Source: Amycolatopsis sp. NBC_01488
GTDB taxonomy: Bacteria; Actinomycetota; Actinomycetes; Mycobacteriales; Pseudonocardiaceae
Length of the DNA: 64,000 nt
Assembly (NCBI RefSeq): GCF_036227105.1
Contig: NZ_CP109434.1
Location: 4,034,001-4,098,000, forward strand
Direction of reading: 5' to 3'
The position numbers and the translations under genes are program-made. How positions within the stretch are numbered: position 1 is the stretch's first letter; each line of letters begins with the position of its first letter. Shown here piece after piece: positions 33,944 to 41,911 of this stretch. The notes under the pieces are model-generated. The model saw only the letters and a program-made list of their open reading frames with translations, was not told where the DNA came from and made no database searches.

Positions 33944-34929
33944 CAGCCGTTGCCCTTCGCGTACACCTCGGCGGCGTTCGCCGGCGTGACGAGCTGGGTC
34001 GGCAGCAGCTGCGTCTTCGCCGGCTTGGCGCAGTCCACGAGGATGCTCTTCGCGGACGCGACGGCCTCGCGCCCGCCCGTCGGGTAGACGAACGTCGCCG
34101 CGAGGCGCCCGGCTTCCACCGCCTTGATCCCGCCGGACGGGATGGGCAGGCCGTCGATGCCGATGAACTTGATCTTCCGATCCAGCCCGGCGGCCTTCGC
34201 GGCGAGGTACGCGCCTTCGGCCATCGGGTCGTTCTGGGCGTAGACGGCCTGGATTTCCGGGTGCGCCTTGAACACCGCGTCCGCCTGCTGCTGGCCCTTT
34301 TCCCGCAGCCAGTCACCGTCCACAGTGGTCACGATGTCGATGCCGCGGCCTTCGATGCCCTTCGCGAAGCCGTCCTGACGCTCCTTCGCCGGAGTCGACC
34401 CGGCGAGCCCGCGGATCTCGGCGATCTTGCCGCCCTGGGGCAGGATCCTGTCGGCCAGGTACTGCCCGGCCTGCCGGCCGATGTCGACGTTGTCGGCGCC
34501 GATCCACTGCGTGTACGCGGCGCCGTCGACCTTGCGGTCCAGCACCAGCACCGGGATGCCCTTGTCGTAGGCCTTCTTGACCACCGCGGTCAGCGGCGTG
34601 GCTTCGTTGGGGCTGATGATCAGCAGGTCGATCCGCTGCGTCAGGAAGTTCTCGACGTCGGCGACCTGCTTGGCGTTGTCCTGCTGCGCGTCGGCGAAGG
34701 TGACGGTGAACTGCGGGTACTGCTTCGCCGCGCGGGCGATGTCGTCGTCCATCTGCTTGCGGTACGGCTCGGCGACGTTGGCCTGGCTGACCCCGATGGT
34801 GTACTTCCCCGCGGCGCCCTTGCAGGCCGCGGCCGCCGTCGTCGCCCCTGGCCCGGAGTTCTCGTGCGTGGTGCCGCAGGCGGCCAGGACGAGGACGAGC
34901 GCGGGTATCAAGAAGTGCTTTCCGGACAT
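33943..34929 (-). CDS. Sugar ABC transporter substrate-binding lipoprotein (RbsB type)
   Basis: A 328-aa periplasmic-binding-protein-like lipoprotein. The signal peptide ends at the lipobox LAAC (Cys ~18), then a Ser/Gly/Thr linker. The type-I binding fold follows: YTIGVSQANVAEPYRKQMDD, LLIISPNEATPLTAVV, VYAQNDPMAEGAYLAAK. It captures the sugar at the cell surface and delivers it to the permease encoded upstream. Start ATG 34929 with GGGAAGAAGAG before it. Third gene of rbsA-rbsC-rbsB-isomerase. Confidence 0.92.
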   Translation of the reverse strand: MSGKHFLIPALVLVLAACGTTHENSGPGATTAAAACKGAAGKYTIGVSQANVAEPYRKQMDDDIARAAKQYPQFTVTFADAQQDNAKQVADVENFLTQRIDLLIISPNEATPLTAVVKKAYDKGIPVLVLDRKVDGAAYTQWIGADNVDIGRQAGQYLADRILPQGGKIAEIRGLAGSTPAKERQDGFAKGIEGRGIDIVTTVDGDWLREKGQQQADAVFKAHPEIQAVYAQNDPMAEGAYLAAKAAGLDRKIKFIGIDGLPIPSGGIKAVEAGRLAATFVYPTGGREAVASAKSILVDCAKPAKTQLLPTQLVTPANAAEVYAKGNG

Positions 34930-34942
34930 CTCTTCTTCCCCT

Positions 34943-35956
34943 CTACGGTGTGGGCCGCAGCCGCTGCAGGCCCGCGGCGACCACGATGACCAGGCCTTTG
35001 ATCAGGAGCTGCACGTTCGGGTCGACGCTGTTGAGCGCCAGGATGTTGTTGAGCACGCCCAGCAGCAGCGCGCCGGCGATGGTCCCGGACACCGAGCCGC
35101 GCCCGCCCGAGAGCGCCGTGCCGCCGATCACGACCGCGGCGATCGCGTCGAGTTCGTAGCCGCTGCCGTCGTTGGGACTGCCCTGGTTCAGCTGGCCGGC
35201 GTGGATGATCCCGGCCAGCGCGGCTAGCAGCCCGCTCAGGCCGTATACCAGCACCTTGACCCGGGTGACGGCGACCCCGGACAGGCGGGCGGCCTGCTCG
35301 TTGCCGCCGATCGCGTAGACGTGGCGGGCGAACGCGCTGGTGCGCAGGAACACGACGGCGAGCACGGCGACCACCGCGAAGATCACCGCGGGAACGGGCA
35401 CCAGCCCGTCGAACGTCCGCTCTCCGAGCAGCGAGAACGCGACGGGCGCTTCCCCGGGGCCGTCGCCGTAGGAGATCTGCACGCCTTGGCCGCCGGACCA
35501 GATCCGGGCGAGCCCGCGCGCGACCTGCAGCCCGGCGAGGGTGACGATGAACGCCTGGATGCCGAACACCGCCGACGCGACGCCCTGCAGCAGCCCGAAG
35601 AGCAGGCCCGCGGCGAGCACCACGAGCACGGCGGGCAGCACCCCGAGACCGTTCTGGACGAGCAGCACGGCCGAGCCGACCGCGGCGAGCCCGAGCACGG
35701 CCCCGACCGAGAGGTCGATCCCGCCGATCAGGATCACGAACGTCATGCCGATGGCGATGATGCCGATTTCCGAGATGGCGCGGACGACGTTGAACAGGTT
35801 CTCGCTGTCGAGGAAGAGCAGGTCGCCGTCGTGGGACGGCGAGAACACGACCGCCGCGACGAGCACCAGCGCGAGGCCGAACAAGCTCTGGAAGCGGAAC
35901 AGCGTGTCGACGGCGGCGGCGGCGCGCCGCGTCGGGAGGAACTCGGCCGTGGTCAT
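34943..35956 (-). CDS. Sugar ABC transporter permease (RbsC type)
   Basis: A 337-aa permease with about eight to ten membrane helices. It carries the ribose-type signatures IGMTFVILIGGIDLSVG and, near the C-terminus, AAVVIGGTALSGGRGSVSG. It forms the transmembrane channel with the RbsA-type ATPase. Its ATG overlaps the ATPase stop (ATGA), showing tight coupling; the binding-protein gene follows 13 bp after its stop. Confidence 0.93.
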   Translation of the reverse strand: MTTAEFLPTRRAAAAVDTLFRFQSLFGLALVLVAAVVFSPSHDGDLLFLDSENLFNVVRAISEIGIIAIGMTFVILIGGIDLSVGAVLGLAAVGSAVLLVQNGLGVLPAVLVVLAAGLLFGLLQGVASAVFGIQAFIVTLAGLQVARGLARIWSGGQGVQISYGDGPGEAPVAFSLLGERTFDGLVPVPAVIFAVVAVLAVVFLRTSAFARHVYAIGGNEQAARLSGVAVTRVKVLVYGLSGLLAALAGIIHAGQLNQGSPNDGSGYELDAIAAVVIGGTALSGGRGSVSGTIAGALLLGVLNNILALNSVDPNVQLLIKGLVIVVAAGLQRLRPTP

Positions 35957-37482
35957 CGCGTTTCCCCCATCGCCGCGGCCAGCAGCTCGGCTTCGCCCGC
36001 GTCGTGCGTGTCGAGTTCTCGGCTGCTCCGGCCGTCGTGCAGGACGACGACGCGGTCGCACAGCCCGACCAGCTCGGCGGGCTCGGACGAGGCGAGCAGG
36101 ACGCCGATGCCGCGGGCGGCCGCGGCGGCGAGCAGCTGGTAGATCTCCGCCTTCGCGCCGACGTCGACGCCGCGGGTCGGCTCGTCGAGCAGGAGCAGCT
36201 TCGGCTCGGTGAGCAACGCCCGGCCCAGCACGACCTTCTGCTGGTTGCCGCCCGAGAGCGTGCCGACGAGGTCGGCGAGGCCGCCCTTCACCTTCAGCTC
36301 GGTGAGCACCTTCGCCACGACGTCGTTCTCGCGCCGGCGGGTGAGGAACCCCGCCGTGGCCAGTCTGTCCACAACGGACAGTGCGGTGTTGGCGCGGACG
36401 GAATGGGGGAGGGCCAACCCGGCGACGCGGCGATCCTCCGGCACGAGTGCGAGTCCGAGCTTGACGGCGTGGCGCGGGCTCCTCGGGCGGATTTCCCGGC
36501 CGTGCAAGGACATGCGCCCGTACCACCGCCCCCGCGTCCCGGCGCCGAAGAGCGTCTCCAGGAGTTCCGTGCGGCCCGAGCCGAGCAGACCACCCAGGCC
36601 GACGATCTCGCCCGCGCGGACGGTCAGCGAGACCCCGGCGGGCTCCCGGCGGCCGGGCCGGTGGCGTCGCGGGCGCAGCGCGAAGTCGTCGAGGCGGAGC
36701 AGCTCGCCGCCGGTTTCGCCGTGCTTGACCCGGAACAGCGCCTGGACCGGCCGGCCGATCATCGCCTCGGTGACCTGTTCGGCGGTCAGGTCGCGGGCGG
36801 TGAACCGGGCGGCGACGCGGCCGTTGCGCAGGACGGTGGCGCGGTCGGCGATCCGGCCGATCTCCTCGAGCCGGTGGGAGATGTAGACGATGCCGGCGCC
36901 CGCGTCGCGGAGCTCGTCGATCACCTTCACCATCCGCTCGACCTCGGCGCCGGTGAGCGCGGACGTCGGCTCGTCCATGACCAGCACGCGCGCGTCGAGC
37001 GCAAGCGCCTTGGCGATGGCGACGAGCTGCTGCTCACCGGTGCGCAGCTCGCCGACCGCGCGCTTCGGGTCGAGCGCGATCCCGGTGCGGGCCAGCAGTT
37101 CCCGCGTCTCGCGGTGCATCTTCTGCCGCGCGATCGTGCCGGCTTTCGTGCGCAGCTCGCGGCCGAGGAAGATGTTGGCGGCGACCGAAAGCCCGGGCAC
37201 GAGGTCGAGTTCCTGCGGGATCATCGCGATCCCGCGTCCGCGGGCGTCGGCGGGGCTGCCGAAGGCGGCGGGCTCGCCGTCGATCTCGATGACGCCGCGG
37301 TCGCCGGTGACGTCGCCGCAGAGGATCCGCACGAGCGTCGACTTCCCGGCACCGTTTTCCCCGAGCAGTGCGTGCACTTCGCCGCGGCGCACGGTGAAAT
37401 CGACGTGGTCACAGGCGAGCGTGCCGCCGTAGGCCTTGCTGACGCCGGTCATCGCGACCAGCGGAGTACCCGGCTCTTCCAT
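35953..37482 (-). CDS. Sugar ABC transporter ATP-binding protein (RbsA type, two domains)
   Basis: A 509-aa ATPase with two fused nucleotide-binding domains. Domain one has Walker A GENGAGKST, signature LRTGEQQLVAIAKAL and Walker B VLVMDEPTSAL. Domain two has a degenerate Walker A (LGGLLGSGRTELL), signature TLSGGNQQKVVLGRAL and LLLLDEPTRGVDVG. A weak second site is normal for RbsA/MglA. First gene of the operon, preceded by GAGGGGTG and, 28 bp further up, the palindrome AGTAATCGATTACT. Confidence 0.94.
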   Translation of the reverse strand: MEEPGTPLVAMTGVSKAYGGTLACDHVDFTVRRGEVHALLGENGAGKSTLVRILCGDVTGDRGVIEIDGEPAAFGSPADARGRGIAMIPQELDLVPGLSVAANIFLGRELRTKAGTIARQKMHRETRELLARTGIALDPKRAVGELRTGEQQLVAIAKALALDARVLVMDEPTSALTGAEVERMVKVIDELRDAGAGIVYISHRLEEIGRIADRATVLRNGRVAARFTARDLTAEQVTEAMIGRPVQALFRVKHGETGGELLRLDDFALRPRRHRPGRREPAGVSLTVRAGEIVGLGGLLGSGRTELLETLFGAGTRGRWYGRMSLHGREIRPRSPRHAVKLGLALVPEDRRVAGLALPHSVRANTALSVVDRLATAGFLTRRRENDVVAKVLTELKVKGGLADLVGTLSGGNQQKVVLGRALLTEPKLLLLDEPTRGVDVGAKAEIYQLLAAAAARGIGVLLASSEPAELVGLCDRVVVLHDGRSSRELDTHDAGEAELLAAAMGETR

Positions 37483-37510
37483 GACACCCCTCGCGTCGGC
37501 GGAAGATGGG

Positions 37511-37524
37511 AGTAATCGATTACT
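37511..37524. promoter_or_regulatory. LacI-family operator before the sugar importer operon
   Basis: AGTAATCGATTACT, a perfect 14-bp palindrome 28 bp before the ATPase start, in the 148-bp gap downstream of the lacI-type gene. The even symmetry around the central CG step is typical of LacI-family sites. A related sequence lies before the divergent kinase (38685-38698). Confidence 0.7.
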
Positions 37525-37630
37525 TGACGCTAGGGGTGGCGCGGAGGTGTGTCAAGCGTCACTTCGGGCGGACTCGGGGGCAGTCGAAGAACGCCGTGGG
37601 ACGACGTACCGGAGTCGAGCCGACGGGACG

Positions 37631-38626
37631 TCAGCGGGTGGAGCTGCCTCGGACGACGAGCTGCGCGGTCAGCATCGTCGTGGTCGCCGCGCGGGAGCCG
37701 CCGTCGGCGATGCGGTCGAGCAGGAGGCGTGCCGCCAGCTGGCCCATCGCGTGCGCGGGCTGGGCGACGACCGTCAGCGCCGGGGAGATCAGCGTCGCCC
37801 AGGGTGCGTCGTCGAACGAGACGATGCCGACGTCGCGGCCGGATCGCCGGCCCAGCTCCGCCAGCACCTGCAGCACGCCGACCGACATCGTGCTGCTGGA
37901 CACGAGGAGCGCGTCCGGCGGGTCGGGCCTGGTCAGCAGCTGTGTCGCCGCTTCACGGCCGCCGGTTTCCCGGAATTCGCAGCGCCGCACCAGTTTCGCC
38001 GAGTATTTCCGGCCCGCCTCGCGGAGTCCGTCGCGGTAACCGTCGAGCCGGTCGTCGGCCGTGGTGACGCCGGGCGGGCCCGCGATGCAGCCGATCCGCT
38101 GGTACCCCTGCGCGACCAGGTGCCGCACGGCTTCCTGGGCCGCGGCGCGAGAATCGAGGAGCACGGCGTCGCAGTCCGCCGAGGCGAGGCGCCGGTCGAC
38201 CGTCACGATCGGGGTCCGGTGGGTGGTCAGGGCCCGGACGTCGCTGTCGCCGGTGGTCGGCGACATGATCACGCCCGCGAGCCGTTCCTGCGCCGCGACC
38301 TCGAGGTACCGGCGTTCCTTGGCCGTGTTCTCGTCGGAGTTGCACAGCATCACCGAGTACCCGGCGGCCTGCGCCGCGTCCTCGACGCCGCGCGCGATCG
38401 CCGTGAAGAACGGGTTTTCGACGTCGGAGATGATCAGCGCCAGCACCGCGGTCTCGCGGCGGCGCAGGCTGCGCGCGAGGCCGTTCGGCGTGTAGCCGAG
38501 CTCTTCCACGGCCCTGGCCACGCGCTCGGCCAGCACCGGGTCCACAGTGGACTTGCCGTTGAGCGCCCTCGACACGGTCGCGGTCGAGACGCCGGCCAGC
38601 GCCGCCACGTCGGAGATCGTCGCCAC
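37631..38626 (-). CDS. LacI family transcriptional regulator of the sugar locus
   Basis: A 331-aa repressor. The helix-turn-helix is ATISDVAALAGVSTATVSRAL with the hinge helix GYTPNGLARSLR. The sugar-binding domain starts at VLALIISDVENPFF and ends near residue 330. Start GTG 38626 was chosen for GGCGAGGA 5 nt before it; an in-frame GTG at 38671 would add 15 residues without a ribosome binding site. It lies upstream of, and in the same direction as, the importer operon and divergent from the FGGY kinase, with one operator beside each. It also carries TCCACAGTGGA. Confidence 0.9.
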   Translation of the reverse strand: MATISDVAALAGVSTATVSRALNGKSTVDPVLAERVARAVEELGYTPNGLARSLRRRETAVLALIISDVENPFFTAIARGVEDAAQAAGYSVMLCNSDENTAKERRYLEVAAQERLAGVIMSPTTGDSDVRALTTHRTPIVTVDRRLASADCDAVLLDSRAAAQEAVRHLVAQGYQRIGCIAGPPGVTTADDRLDGYRDGLREAGRKYSAKLVRRCEFRETGGREAATQLLTRPDPPDALLVSSSTMSVGVLQVLAELGRRSGRDVGIVSFDDAPWATLISPALTVVAQPAHAMGQLAARLLLDRIADGGSRAATTTMLTAQLVVRGSSTR

Positions 38627-38684
38627 CCGCGTCCTCGCCTCGGTCCGGTTCGTTGACAGTGCTTCCGGCACACCATAGCGTGGT

Positions 38685-38698
38685 GGTAATCGATTTCC
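38685..38698. promoter_or_regulatory. LacI-family operator between lacI-type gene and kinase
   Basis: GGTAATCGATTTCC, a dyad with one mismatched pair sharing the TAATCGATT core with the site at 37511. It sits 27 bp before the kinase start and upstream of the regulator, so it can control both. Confidence 0.65.
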
Positions 38699-38724
38699 CG
38701 CAGGGTGAGTCCGTGGAGGGGCGG

Positions 38725-40209
38725 ATGACGGGACTGCTGCTCGGCGTGGACATCGGCACCGCAGGCTCGAAGGGCGTGCTGGTGGACGCCGGCGGCGCGG
38801 TGCTCGCCCGGTCCGTCCGCGAGCACGCCGTCTCGACGCCGCGTCCCGGCTGGTTCGAGCACGACGCCGAAGCGGTCTGGTGGGCGGACTTCACCGCGAT
38901 CGTCGCCGACCTGCTGCGCGCGGCCGAGGGGCGGCCGCTCGCCGGTCTCGGGATCAGCGGCCTCGGGCCGTGCCTCCTGCCGGCGTCCGAGGCGGGCGAG
39001 CCGTTGCGGCCGGCCATCCTCTACGGCGTCGACACCCGGGCGGGCGCGGAGATCGCGGCACTCAACGACGAACTCGGCGCGGACGAGATCCTGGCGCGCG
39101 GCGGCTCACCGCTGACGAGCCAGGCGGTCGGGCCGAAGGTGCGCTGGCTGGCCCGGCACGAGCCGGACGTCTACGCGCGCACGAAGAAGCTGCTGATGGC
39201 GAGCTCGTTCCTGGTGCACCGGCTGACCGGCCGGTACGTCCTGGACCACCACTCGGCGAGCCAGTGCACGCCGATGTACGACCTCGCGGCCGCCGGCTGG
39301 GCCGAGGACTGGGCTTCCCGCGTCGCGCCGGGGCTGCCGTTGCCGGAGCTGCTGTGGCCGACGGAGGTCGCGGGCGAGGTCACGGCGGCGGCGGCCGCGC
39401 TGACGGGGTTGCCCGCGGGACTGCCGGTGACGGCGGGGACGGTCGACGCCTGGGCCGAGGCGGCGAGCGTCGGCGTCCGCGAGCCGGGTGACGTGATGGT
39501 CATGTACGGCACGACGATGTTCCTCGTCCAGGTGCTGGGGGAACCGCGTCCGCATCCCGGTCTGTGGGGCACGCGCGGCGTCGATCCGGGCAATTTCACG
39601 CTGGCGGCGGGCATGGCGACGTCCGGCGCGGTGACCGGCTGGCTGCGGAAGCTGGTCGGGGGGTCGTACGCGGAGCTGGTCGAAGAAGCGGCTTCGGTTC
39701 CGCCGGGCAGCCGCGGTTTGCTGCTGCTGCCGTACTTCGCGGGCGAACGGACCCCACTGTTCGACCCGGACGCGCGGGGCGTGCTGGCCGGGCTGACCAC
39801 GACGCACGGCCGGGCCGAGCTCTACCGCGCGACGCTGGAGGGGATCGCGTACGGCGTGCGGCACAACCTGGAGGCGATGGCGTCCGCGGGTGGCGCGGCG
39901 GGCCGGCTGGTCGCGGTCGGCGGCGGGACGAAGGGTGGGTTGTGGACGCGGATCGTCTCGGACGTCACCGGGCTGCCGCAGCAGATTCCGGCGGAGACGA
40001 TCGGGGCGTGCTTGGGTGACGCACTGCTCGCGGCGGAGGCGGTGGGGCTGGACCCGCCACGCGGCAGCCCGATCGCCGCGACGGTGCCGCCGGACCCGGC
40101 CAATCGAGCGCGGTACGAGGAGTTCTATCGGCACTACCGGTCGCTGTACGAGGCGACGGCGGAGACGGCCCACTTCCTGGCCGGCCAACAGCGAGCGGCG
40201 ACGCCCTGA
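38725..40209 (+). CDS. FGGY-family carbohydrate kinase (xylulokinase-like)
   Basis: A 494-aa sugar kinase. The N-terminal phosphate motif is LLGVDIGTAGSKGVLVD, the FGGY N-domain covers ~1-245, and the C-domain has the ATP-binding GTTMFLVQV region and VAVGGGTKGGLW. It phosphorylates a pentulose or hexulose. With the adjacent isomerase and importer it forms an import-isomerise-phosphorylate route. ATG 38725 has GGAGGGG 4 nt before it. Regulated, by inference, from the operator at 38685. Confidence 0.92.
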   Translation: MTGLLLGVDIGTAGSKGVLVDAGGAVLARSVREHAVSTPRPGWFEHDAEAVWWADFTAIVADLLRAAEGRPLAGLGISGLGPCLLPASEAGEPLRPAILYGVDTRAGAEIAALNDELGADEILARGGSPLTSQAVGPKVRWLARHEPDVYARTKKLLMASSFLVHRLTGRYVLDHHSASQCTPMYDLAAAGWAEDWASRVAPGLPLPELLWPTEVAGEVTAAAAALTGLPAGLPVTAGTVDAWAEAASVGVREPGDVMVMYGTTMFLVQVLGEPRPHPGLWGTRGVDPGNFTLAAGMATSGAVTGWLRKLVGGSYAELVEEAASVPPGSRGLLLLPYFAGERTPLFDPDARGVLAGLTTTHGRAELYRATLEGIAYGVRHNLEAMASAGGAAGRLVAVGGGTKGGLWTRIVSDVTGLPQQIPAETIGACLGDALLAAEAVGLDPPRGSPIAATVPPDPANRARYEEFYRHYRSLYEATAETAHFLAGQQRAATP

Positions 40210-40214
40210 CCTGC

Positions 40215-40260
40215 GTCGTGAGTGAGAAACAGGGTTAGAACACTGTTTCTCACTCACGAC
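40215..40260. repeat. Perfect 18-bp inverted repeat (intergenic palindromic element)
   Basis: Arms GTCGTGAGTGAGAAACAG and CTGTTTCTCACTCACGAC with a 10-nt loop. The composition is AT-richer than the surroundings. It follows the kinase stop by 5 bp. It could end transcription, but the long perfect stem without a U-tract is more like a dispersed REP-type or MITE-like element. Confidence 0.7.
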
Positions 40261-40361
40261 CCTTGCGGCCGGGGTCAGCCTCAGCGGGACCGACTTTGGC
40301 CGCTGGATCGTGCGCTGAGCCGCGCTCAGATCGCCGGCCTGCTCGGCGATCCGCGCTCGGG

Positions 40362-40871
40362 TCACTCGGCTGACCGGCGGCTTCGCCACCGGCGTCCCGC
40401 GACCATCTCGCGGTAGTGCTCCAGCGCCGCCACGGACTGCGTGACCTGCTCGAAGCTCGGCAGCGCGTGCACGTTGGCCACCAGCGTCATGTCCTTGCGC
40501 GGGATCTCCACGAAGCACACCTCGACGCCGGACTCGGCGGCGTGCGCGGCCACCTGCTCGCGCCAGGTGGCGAGCTCGTGCTCGTCGCCGAGCCATTCGT
40601 GCAGGTAGACGCACCACTTGCCGCGCAGCAGCTCGCCCGCGATGGCCTCTTGCGCGACCACGTACGGCTCGGTCACGCGGTCGTCCACGACCGCTCCCGG
40701 ATACCCCAAGGCACTGCTTCCCTCCTGCTCCCCGGTGGTGACCCGACCACCGGAAAGCGCTATCTCGGCGGCCGCCTCCCCGCGGCAGCCGAGCAGCGCG
40801 AACCCCGACGACCAATGCCGGCCCACGGGGACGGCGTCAACATACCGGCGGATTTGTTCCACAGCAACCAT
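40362..40871 (-). CDS. Conserved hypothetical protein
   Basis: A 169-aa soluble protein, slightly acidic, with no signal or membrane segment. Recognisable pieces are VAVEQIRRYVDAVPVG at the start and KWCVYLHEWLGDEHELATW in the middle, then VEVCFVEIPRKDM. The C-terminus is basic. Third-position GC supports coding. The start (ATG 40871) follows GGCGGGGAA. I do not recognise the family; neighbours give no clue. Confidence 0.6.
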   Translation of the reverse strand: MVAVEQIRRYVDAVPVGRHWSSGFALLGCRGEAAAEIALSGGRVTTGEQEGSSALGYPGAVVDDRVTEPYVVAQEAIAGELLRGKWCVYLHEWLGDEHELATWREQVAAHAAESGVEVCFVEIPRKDMTLVANVHALPSFEQVTQSVAALEHYREMVAGRRWRSRRSAE

Positions 40872-41167
40872 TTCCCCGCCTGTCCGGGTTCGCGACGGCG
40901 AGCGTGCACCGCTCGCGTGCGGATGCACGTGCCGATCATCGGGTGCGCATTTGAATATTCATCGAAATGGGAGGGAATTCGCGCGCGAGAAATCAGTGGA
41001 ACATCTTCACCCGCGATGTGCACTGTGGACGCTCAGCCGGTGACCGCGCGGGCGCGCAGCGTGAGACCGACGGAAGTCGCGAGTCCGGCTTCTGGACCGG
41101 TTCGGCGGGTGACAGTGCGCGAAACGTGCGCTATACAGAGTCTGTTGTGCGTATTAATGCGCGAAAT

Positions 41168-41911
41168 ATGTCGGGAATGAGCAGAGTTGCGCAGTCGTTC
41201 GACTGTTTGGCCGCTGCCGCCGCCCTCGGACTGGCGCCCACCGCGGCGTACGCCGAACCGGCCGCGGCGCCCTCCGGGCAGCTCGGGGACCTGACCGGGA
41301 TCTCGGCCGACGGCCCGACGGTGACGCTGGAGTCCGGAGCCGCGGCCGTGCGCGTGAGCTTCCCGGCCGAAGGTGCCGTCCGGGTCTGGCTGGCGCCCGA
41401 CGGGACCTTCACCGACCCGGCCGGCGGGAAGATCGTCCTGCCGAAGACCACCGCCCCGGTGCCGCCGAAGCGCGTCGACAAGGGCGCCTACTGGGCCGTT
41501 TCGACGCCCAAGGCGACCCTGCGGGCGTACAAGCACCCGCTGAAGTTCGCCCTCTACGACGGCGCCGACCGCAAGCAGCTCTGGGCGGAGGCCGCCCCGC
41601 TGTCCTGGACCGGCACCACGACCACGCAGAGCCTGACCAGGAGCGCGACCGAGCAGTTCGTCGGCGGCGGCGAGCAGAACGGCCGGTTCAGCCACCGCGA
41701 CCAGACGATCCGGATCGACGGGGGCGGCAGCAGCTTCCGCGCCGACGGACTCGCCGACGCGGGCCTCGAGCCGGGAACGGCGTTCACGGCCGACACGGTG
41801 CCGTACCGGGTGTTCGCGAACTCCGTCCCGCTGACCGCGGGCAAGGAGGTCGTGACGGTGACGCTGCCGTCGAACTCGGCGTTGCACGTGTTCGCGGTCA
41901 GCGTCGCCTGA
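41168..41911 (+). pseudogene. Secreted GH31 glycosidase remnant lacking the catalytic domain
   Basis: A 247-aa open frame. A signal peptide (~1-29, ending TAAYA) is followed by a GH31 alpha-glucosidase N-terminal domain (~37-183), recognisable from GGGEQNGRFSHRDQTIRI. The sequence then jumps to fragments of the C-terminal beta domain of secreted glycosidases (DGGGSSFRADGLADAGLEPG, then VFANSVPLTAGKEV and ALHVFAVSVA). The whole (beta/alpha)8 catalytic domain, about 400+ residues in the family, is absent. All junctions keep the frame. ATG 41168 is likeliest; an in-frame GTG at 41147 is possible. Confidence 0.7.

Noticed and set aside
40215..40260. CRISPR-like repeat
   Set aside because: Only one palindrome without repeat-spacer series.
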